A stretch of 64,000 nucleotides of DNA from Anniella stebbinsi (taxonomy: Eukaryota > Chordata > Lepidosauria > Squamata > Anniellidae): assembly GCA_029215795.1 (NCBI GenBank), contig JARDYH010000007.1, positions 97,045,263 through 97,109,262 of the forward strand, given 5' to 3'. The position numbers and the translations under genes were made by a program. The notes below the pieces were generated by a model that worked only from the letters and a program-made list of their open reading frames with translations, was not told where the DNA came from and ran no database searches. Of this stretch, positions 57,721 to 64,000 are shown piece by piece (position 1 is the first letter of the stretch; every line of letters begins with the position of its first letter).

Positions 57721-58805
57721 GTGGCCGTTGGTTAGGGCCATCCGCCGGGTAGAGCTGCGCACAAATGGCCCCTCGAAATCCTCCACTCGATTCAGGGGCA
57801 GAACAACTGGGAGGAGAGAGTCTCCAATAGTTCCTTGGATGTGGCGCTCACTATTAACAGTGGCTGTAGGGTCTTTTTTCCTAAACTTAACTTTTTGTGT
57901 GGTTTTTTTGTGTTGCCTCTAGAAGTGGCAACAGCAGCAACTATGCCCTCAGCCTAGCCCCATACCTAGCAACATTTGGGGGCATTGTGGGATGTGGCAG
58001 GAGGAGACAGAAGGTGCCCCCCCCCCCAATGATGAAGAAAATTTGGAGAAAGTTATGCAAAGTAGCCTTTTATTTCTGGGGTGGGGGGAGAGAAAAGAAA
58101 CATCTTGGATGTTCTCTTCTGAGAAATTTTGCTTCAGCTCTAATAGTCAGGGTTCAGCGCTTTCCCCAGAGTCTTCCAATCATTATGTTTCTGCAGGGTG
58201 ATTGTGGATACATTTTGTTTCTAATGCAGATGTTTAGAATACCACTACTTACCTGAAAACTCTGCAGCAGGTAAGACACTTCCCTGGAGTGTCCAACTCC
58301 AGGGAAGAATTGAATCTACTGCCAAAATCTGCCCTCCAGTTTTCTTCCCCCATGAAAGAGGTCGTTTTTGTAATTTATTTCAGATTTCTTTTGGTGCTGC
58401 TCTGGAGGTTACCTAATTACTGCAAGGTGCCAGAAGGTGCTGTATCCCCCTCCCTGTTCTATTACACACCTCTCCATTGCTCTGTAGCCTCCCTGCACTT
58501 CATGATCTGAACAAACCTTATGAGAGGAATTCCCTCATGACATCTTCCCCTGAGCTTTAATTGAAGTGTGGGAAGCAATGAGGCTACAGGCTGCTGGAGA
58601 GGTGATTGTACAATGAAAGACGGGCTACTTCTGCACACTGTTTGGCCACCCCATAAGTAAGGTAATCACAAGAATTCCAAACCCAGCCCATGTGAATTTC
58701 ATGAACATTTCCTTCTCCTTTGAATTTCTTTTCAAAAGCAATTTCTTTTCTATCAAATCGAATGGAATGGTCAAAAACACTGTGGAATAAATTTTCAGCA
58801 CAGCA
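57721..58805. other. Intergenic, nothing recognised
   Basis: No exon or named repeat identified. Confidence 0.35.
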
Positions 58806-59880
58806 CTACCCTTGAGATTGCAGCTTATCCCCCGGGCTATTTAACACATAAATGAAACTACTGGGATAGGTTGTCTGGAGTTTGGGGTTCACTGTCATGG
58901 TATACTGATGATACCCAGCTCTGTCTATGCTTTCCATCTCATCCAAGGAAGCTGTTCTTCTAAATCGGTGTTTGGTGTTGGTAATGGACTGGATGAGGTG
59001 CACAAATTGATGCTTAATCCAGAAAAGACAAGAGTGCTCCTGGTTAGTTGAAAGGTGGATCAGGGAAGAGGGATTCAACCTGTGCTGGATGGGATTACAC
59101 TGCTCCTGAAATTTACACTCATAGTTTAGTTGTCCTCCTGGATTCAGCCCTGAACCTAGGTGCCCAGGTCTTGGGGGTGGCGGGAGTGTGTTTGCACAGC
59201 TGAGGCTAGCGCACCTACTACACCCATTCCTAGAGGTGACTGATATGGCCACGATCACACGTGCCTTAGATACATCCCATTTGGACCATTGTGATGTGCT
59301 CTGTGTTGGGCTGCTCGTCCAGAATGCTGCAACCAGACCATTGACTGGCGCTGGAGCATGTGGCTCCCTTGTTACAACAGCTTTACTGGCTTGTTTCTGG
59401 GCACAATTCAAAGTGCTGGTTATGACCTATAAAGCTGTATATGACTTGGGACCAGGCTACCCGGAAGACATTCTCCCATATGAAACTGCCCAACTTCTAA
59501 GATCTTGGGGGAGGCCCTTCTCTTGGTCTCGCTGCCATCAGAGGCGCGTTGGATGGCCACACCAGAGGGGGCCTTTTTGGTGGCCACTCCCAGGCTTTGG
59601 AACTTCCTGCTGTTTGGCTCCCTCTCTTTTCTTCGGTTGGCACACAAATACATGTTGATTCAGGCCTTTGGCATGGAAGCTGCTTTGTTGCTGAAGCAGG
59701 TTCTATTGGCTTGCACTATTTTTCTTTTATTGTTGTTTTTAAAATGCACTTTAATCTATTTGTTTTTATAGTTGTTTTAACTGCTTATTTTAATCTTTGT
59801 TTCATTACTGTTAACTGCGTTGTGCCATTTTTGGGTGGAAAGGTGGGTATAAATCAAATCAATCAATAATCAATGCTAGG
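58806..59880 (+). mobile_element. L2-type LINE, reverse transcriptase to 3' end
   Basis: Plus-strand blocks in order: the YTDDTQLCL-like catalytic box near 58900-58925, LRLAHLLHPFLEVTDMATIT (59200), LDTSHLDHCDVLCVGLL, FKVLVMTYKAVYDLGPGYPE and a PRLWNFLL block, then a T-rich 3' UTR ending with GGTGGGTATAAATCAAATCA and AATCAATCAATAAT. It is broken by stops. Confidence 0.9.
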
Positions 59881-60534
59881 GAGGCTCCAATACTGCAGCC
59901 TGTATGAATCTGTGGCTCTTTGCATACTGACCTGCACTTTACCATGCCTCCCTTTGCTCATAGTCGGAGCACCGAAAGGAGATGCAACTGCACTGCAGCC
60001 CTTCCCTTGCAGGTTTCCTCTGGAGGGGGGAGTCAATCCCAACAGATTTAGTGGCCCTCACTCTCAAGCGCCTCCAGCAAGGTTGTTGAGGCTCCAGCAT
60101 GGCCGCAGCACTTGTGGCTGTTTGTCAAGCCTCCGGCAGCCAGATCCTGCAAGCGAACCGCAATGACAGTGGCTGGCAGGACTCTGCCCAGAATCTCTCC
60201 AGGCCTCCGAATCTTCTTGTTACTCATGTCCAGACACAGTGATCCCATTCTGACCCTGAAGTGCCTGCCAGGGGGATTTGCTGGATAGAAAAGACCAGAC
60301 AGGTGATACCCTGCCAGCAGGCTGCCAGAGGCAGAAGCGAGGCCTTCTTTGGAGGGAGCGGTTATGCACACGTGTGCCTGCCTTGTCTCCTTTAAGCCCT
60401 GTTATTTCCCCATGCAAAGTACTATGGTTCCTTCCAGGGGAGAACCCTTTGGCTCCACTTGCTATTTGTCTCCACTGTCTCTGTTTCAAACAACAAAGCC
60501 ATACCAGAGTCAGGCCAAGTGGGGATTGAGGGAA

Positions 60535-60650
60535 CCCATGACCTAGGGAGGTCGTCAGCTCTCCCACACTAGAGGCCTTCAAGAGGGGATTGGTCTTGAT
60601 GGCCTTAGAGGCCTCTTCCAACTCTACTATTTTATGATTCTATGAAGGGA
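60535..60650 (+). mobile_element. CR1 LINE 3' end fragment
   Basis: It contains CACACTAGAGGCCTTCAAGA, then CTTGATGGCCTTAGAGGCCT and CTATTTTATGATTCTATGA. Confidence 0.88.
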
Positions 60651-60779
60651 CAATGAGGCTGCAGCCCAGTCCAACGAAGACTCTTTTAGCACCTTAGAGG
60701 CAAGCAGATTCATTGTCACGTAACCCCCCCCTCCTACTTTGGGCCAGGCATGGTTTAAATCCTTTTAAAACTGAGAGGT

Positions 60780-61370
60780 TATCAGTGCAAAGCTATGTTT
60801 ACTTGGAAGTAAATATTGTGTTGAGTGGGCCTTCCCTTAGTAAGTAAATTTAGGATTGCAGCCCCGAGGATTGAAATAACTGCGAAGTAAGCCTCATTGA
60901 ACATAATGGAATTTACTTCTGAGTAAATGCACATACAGAATCAAGCTGCAATTGGAGGAAGCTTGTAATTCCTCAAGGGATACTGGAGCAGAGGGTGTTT
61001 TTTTCCCCCCAGCCAATCTGCCAGCAAAGATCCACTTGTCTCTCTAGGCTTGAAATTAGCATTGTGCCACCTCAGTCATCTCAACTGGTTAAGCTGTGTT
61101 TTCTCGGCCCTGGAACCAAACTCCAGAGGAGTAGCTGTGCAAAGAGGCAAGAACACAAAAAGCTCAGAGGAACCCATCAAATAGATGATGGCCCCGCAGC
61201 TGGTTATGTAGCTCACAAACACTGACTCACTCAACATGTCTCTGTTGTCCTGATACCACTCAGGCCCCAGGAGACTCCTGTGCAGCCTGTTCCTATGCAT
61301 GCTTGTTTGGGAGTCCTGCTGAGTTCAATGGGGCTTACGTCCAAGTAAGTGTGCATAAGACTGAGGCTTC
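60780..61370. repeat. Dispersed reptile repeat fragments
   Basis: Pieces of one repeat type occur at 60780-60960 (AAGTAAGCCTCATTGAACAT, TTTACTTCTGAGTAAATG, AGGATTGCAGCC) and 61300-61370 (GAGTTCAATGGGGCTTACGT, AAGTAAGTGTGCATAAGA). I recognise the pattern from squamate genomes but cannot name the family with confidence. Confidence 0.45.
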
Positions 61371-61989
61371 AATCTTTGACAAGGTGATATACTAATAAAG
61401 AGGAACCTACCATCCTGGACAGGGCTTCACAACAACCAATAAGGTAGATCCCCCCCCCCCCCCGGCAACCCGGTATGGCTGCCATTCCCACGCTAAATCT
61501 AAGCATCTCTTCCTGGATGCTGGATCAGCCCTGCATGTGGCAAATCCGGCTTTGCTACAAGAAGCGGTTCATACTCCCTGCCCGCCTCCCACTTCTTCTG
61601 CCTGATGGGCCAGAAGTGCCCTTTTGCTTCTCAGCCACACGTGTGAAGTATAGACGCGTTGACTGCAATCTGCCCAGGCTCTCCCTCTCAAAAGGATGGT
61701 GTTGAGTCAGTATTAATGAAAAGAAGCCTGACAAAAGCCCATGTTTGGTGTCTCTCTGGGTAACGACTCCTTCATTTGCAGTCTAGAGTCAACTGGCACA
61801 GACTTCTCATCTTGAAATATTCCCACAACTGATCTGCATACATGGTCGTGCAGCCAAAATGGAAATTTCTCCAAATTTAACTATGGCATCCTTCTGGGCC
61901 AGCACTGTGGATTGGGAATGGGGTGGGGGAGGGGGCGGGGGAAGCAATGTTTTACTGTGGTTCCATTCCTACCTGCAGGGTTGGGTTCA

Positions 61990-62115
61990 GAAAGTAGCTT
62001 TCTGAACCTCCGTTTCCTGGCCATTATGTTGTGGGGTGCCACAAGGTACTATTTTGTCCCCAAGGCTATTTAACATAGATAGGAAGCCATTGGGTGTCGT
62101 AGGTTGGCATGAGTG
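61990..62115 (+). mobile_element. L2-type LINE fragment, reverse transcriptase turn
   Basis: It encodes VPQGTILSPRLFNIDRKPLG, a conserved L2 reverse transcriptase block. Further possible pieces follow to about 62300 but are not clear. Confidence 0.65.
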
Positions 62116-63639
62116 GGCAGCTGCCGTGGGCTCACTGGCTCTGAAGGGCTCCTTTGCCTCTGAGCCTGCTGCAGCGGCCACCATCCTCCTTGCCTTCCAG
62201 TCTAGTCCTATTGGAATCCCCATGGCAGTAGAAGGCACTGTGGCTTTTACATTGCTTTTTTGCCTTCATTGACTGCTCCTACTTGAAACCTCCATCAAAA
62301 AGAACTTCTAAAATTATGCTGAGCTGTCTGGGTGCAGCTGTGCTTTGCTAACAGAGCCGGGCATGCCAGGGAAGGGGGAGATGCCACTGCCACCCACAGG
62401 CAGGTGAGCACGTGGAGCCTTTGGCCTGCCAGTGGATGGCATGTGTGGGTGAGCAGGCAGAGGGGGCCTTTGGCAGGGCTGATGGCCACTAAAGCCTGGC
62501 ACGACGCCTGAGTTTGGGGGAGAGGTGTCAGCAGACAGCTCTATTTCTCCATTACATCTGACTCAGGAGAGGCTGTGCATGAGCTAGAGCGGTGCTTAAG
62601 ACACCGTAATGGGCTGGTTGAGGGCCAGTGAGTTGAAGATGAATCTCAATAAGCTGGAGGTGCTGGGATAAGTGGTTCCCTGGGCCAGGAACTAGGGCTG
62701 CTCTCCTCCCCCCCCAAAAGAATGACTGCGCAGTTTGGCAGTGCTTCTAGTTTATGGGCAGGCAACTTGTGGCTTCCCAAATGTTTTGGCTTACAACTCC
62801 CATCATCCCTCACCATTAGCTACGCTAGGCAGGGTTGATGGGAATTGTAAGCCAAGCCACCTGGAGAGCCACAAGTTGCTCACACTTGTCCAAGACCTCC
62901 ATCACACTTAAACTCTCCCCCTGCCCCACTTTGGCTATGCATTTTTTTCTCTCTCTCTGAGGCAGAAGGCGTCAAGCTCATGATCCCTTTCACCTGAATA
63001 GCTGCTGTTTCGCTCCTTGGCGCATTAGCTCTTCTGCTCCACTCCACTCCACCCCTCCCCTTCTCTTTCTCCCTCCAGTCAGGTCCTGTCAGATGAGTAC
63101 TTCAACCAGACCGCCTTTCGGCTGGGCAAAAATGGAATGACCCTTTAGTCTGGCTCTTTGCGGGCTTTGAGGGAGTACAATCCTTTCCCTGCAGAGATTC
63201 AAGCGTTGTATGATTTTTAAAAAAACGCTTTGGATCCTGGGATGCAAGGTTTGGGTTTTATATTGAGGCTTGGAGCCGGCTGCTGGGAGAGATCGCTTTT
63301 CCTTGCCAGGACCTGATGCAATCCATTCAAGCCCCCAGTTGCTTTAAAACTACACAGAGGCTAAGGGCACATTAAATGCTCTTAGGGAAAGCAATCCAGA
63401 CTTTTAGCATTCTAGGAAAGGCTGGGGAAGAGGCGGGGTGTCAGCAGGACAGGCAAGGTGTCATGTGAGTACCATGCTACAAATCTGCACACCAGGCATG
63501 GCAAGAGTGTACTAAATCGCTAATGTGATGGAGCTCCAAGAGTCACCATTGACAGGGGAGGTTCAAATGGTCTCTGTGGGATGGAACACCTTTTACCAGC
63601 AATGGCTATGTCAATTGTGATTCCTGGACAGGGCTAGCT
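62116..63639. other. Intergenic, one hAT-like MITE
   Basis: Apart from an inverted-repeat MITE at 62756-62890 (arms with GCAACTTGTGGC and its inverse), nothing is recognised. Confidence 0.4.
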
Positions 63640-64000
63640 TAACCACTGTGATAGCTTTGTGAATGGACTCCTCCTCCTCCTCTATATGTGCACCTGCCCT
63701 GGAAGCTGGTTCAGAAGCTGCAGCTAGCGCAGAATGCTGCCGTGAGACCACTGAGTGGTGTGTCTTATGGTACACATAACACCTCTGCTGAAAGAATGGC
63801 CCTGGCCACCAGTTTGTTACCAAGTCAGTTTCATGGTATTGTTATTGACAATAAAGCCCTTAACTACATAGGCCTGGGTTCCCTGAAAGATCGTCTCCCC
63901 CTATCTAGGCCCACTAGACCACTACTATCTTTAGGGAAGGCTTTGTTGCCCATGCTACATCCTGAAGAGTCTCATTGGGCTTCAACAGCAGCAACAGGTA
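63640..64000 (+). mobile_element. L2-type LINE fragment, runs off the right edge
   Basis: It encodes KLQLAQNAAVRPLSG, then a KALNYIGLGSLKDRLPL block, typical of the L2 ORF2 C-terminal third. Confidence 0.8.

Noticed and set aside
58806..59411. 201-codon minus-strand frame
   Set aside because: It is the antisense of an L2 reverse transcriptase region; the plus-strand frame carries the conserved motifs.

Overview
The window is vertebrate nuclear DNA, most likely from a squamate reptile. The evidence is split genes with GT-AG introns, three CpG islands, many CR1 and L2-type LINE fragments, a decayed Tc1 transposon and several kinds of small inverted-repeat elements. No bacterial, organellar or CRISPR features are present.

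Four protein genes are recognised, all on the minus strand. From right to left (their direction of transcription): FHL3 (coding exons 36388-38918), SF3A3 (17 exons, 18478-27715, 501 codons plus stop), an unnamed GPI-anchored Ly6/uPAR-family gene (9265-11249, 5' end unresolved), and the first five coding exons of INPP5B (3512-7352, continuing off the left edge). FHL3, SF3A3 and INPP5B follow the same order as on human 1p34. The Ly6-type gene lies between SF3A3 and INPP5B, where I recall no gene in human. Exons were placed by protein similarity plus splice sites, and every exon phase closes in SF3A3, FHL3, INPP5B and the Ly6 gene apart from its missing first exon.

Layout. 1-3500: INPP5B intron with L2 fragments and a 352-bp inverted-repeat element. 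3512-8300: INPP5B 5' exons, a Tc1 copy in intron 4 and the INPP5B CpG island. 8341-11249: Ly6-type gene. 11250-18300: mostly unassigned, with a second copy of the 350-bp element. 18300-28640: SF3A3 and its CpG island, which holds a 125-bp tandem duplication. 28640-35290: intergenic, L2-rich. 35291-38945: FHL3 coding part and 3' UTR. 39000-57000: probably the long first FHL3 intron up to a CpG island at 56.5-57.7 kb; it is full of nested LINEs and inverted-repeat elements. 57700-64000: LINE remnants, no gene recognised.

The genes have no obvious joint function: SF3A3 is a U2 snRNP splicing protein, FHL3 a LIM-only cofactor, INPP5B a phosphoinositide 5-phosphatase, and the Ly6-type gene a cell-surface protein. 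The least familiar material is two families of non-autonomous DNA transposons. One has three copies, termini with CCTCTACAAG and 5-bp target duplications. The other has termini with TTCGGATGACAC and 3-bp duplications, and includes a 1167-bp member built from four successive palindromes. Interrupted LINEs at three insertions show the old target sites and support these boundaries.
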